A DNA stretch of 5,439 bases from an uncultured Saprospiraceae bacterium (GTDB lineage Bacteria; Bacteroidota; Bacteroidia; Chitinophagales; Saprospiraceae), in contig CALCMV010000446.1 of the NCBI GenBank assembly GCA_937967535.1, positions 1 to 5,439 of the forward strand, in the 5' to 3' direction. This document shows, piece by piece, positions 5,293 to 5,439 of this stretch. The notes below the pieces were generated by a model. It had not been told where the DNA came from. It searched no databases and worked only from the letters and a program-made list of their open reading frames with translations. Positions within the stretch are counted from its first letter, which is position 1. Every line of letters starts with the position of its first letter. Made by a program: the position numbers and the translations under genes.

Positions 5293-5439
5293 GGCTAGCC
5301 ATTTAACTTTGCCTAAAGCGAATACTCGTCAGACGAATCCCTTTATTCAATGCGAATATTTTATGAGATAAATCACTACATTTCACAAAAACCTTCGTCA
5401 GACGAGTACTATCTCGCAAGCAAACTTAAACGGCTAGCC
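5293..5439. repeat. 147-nt imperfect palindrome with GGCTAGCC ends (MITE- or fold-back-like)
   Basis: GGCTAGCC stands at 5293-5300 and again at 5432-5439. Reading inwards from each end, the two arms share GGCTAGCC, TTTAA, TTTGC, TACTCGTC and GACGAA in the same order, with one single-base offset between them. The centre of symmetry, base 5366, falls in tttat-gag-ataaa (5360-5372), so the element is one long foldable hairpin. Each arm also carries its own small hairpin, TCGTC-A-GACGA (5326-5336 and 5395-5405). There is no coding frame of note. The build fits a small non-autonomous mobile or dispersed repeat. The right flank is outside the window, so a target-site duplication cannot be tested. 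A role as operator or 5' element for the esterase gene is a less likely alternative. Confidence 0.65.

Noticed and set aside
5293..5439. Integron attC site
   Set aside because: ATTTAAC at 5301-5307 fits the RYYYAAC box, but the mirrored position reads CTTAAAC and not GTTRRRY, and no integrase or cassette array is present.

Overview
The window looks like a piece of a Bacteroidota chromosome, probably an environmental Saprospiria/Chitinophagia-type organism. The evidence is a secreted protein with SprB repeats and a type IX secretion (T9SS) C-terminal sorting domain, start codons without Shine-Dalgarno sequences but with A/T-rich upstream bases, AT-rich spacers, and a glycosyltransferase type common in that phylum. 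Genus and species cannot be told from the sequence.

Layout, left to right. (1) 1-783, plus strand: the 3' part of a GT4-like glycosyltransferase whose start lies outside the window. (2) 771-898: a (ATTG)6 microsatellite over its stop codon, then a CAA-rich leader with no G between 822 and 900. (3) 899-3292, plus: a 797-residue secreted serine protease of the lysyl endopeptidase type (family S1). It carries signal peptide, propeptide, catalytic domain, three SprB repeats and the T9SS sorting domain. (4) 3293-3444: a structured 3' region (nested inverted repeats) and a clear Rho-independent terminator at 3411-3444. (5) 3535-4149, plus: a small membrane-anchored protein of unknown function with a weak DUF4230-like look. 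(6) 4150-4467: a very AT-rich spacer between convergent genes, bounded by heptamer arrays that form a 29-bp inverted repeat. (7) 4468-5217, minus: an exported phospholipase/carboxylesterase-family alpha/beta hydrolase. (8) 5293-5439: a 147-nt imperfect palindrome with GGCTAGCC at both ends, whose last base is the last base of the window.

The genes do not form an obvious pathway. The protease is its own unit (leader at the front, terminator at the back), and the next two genes converge. Protease and esterase are both predicted to be exported and to act on polymers or esters outside the cytoplasm, but nothing here links them functionally.

No clearly new multi-gene system is visible. The parts most worth a second look are the non-coding ones: the 147-nt palindrome, short tandem repeats fused to the stop codon of every gene in the window, and the G-free protease leader. 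In the protease, remembered landmarks of Achromobacter protease I can be placed residue by residue and suggest lysine specificity.
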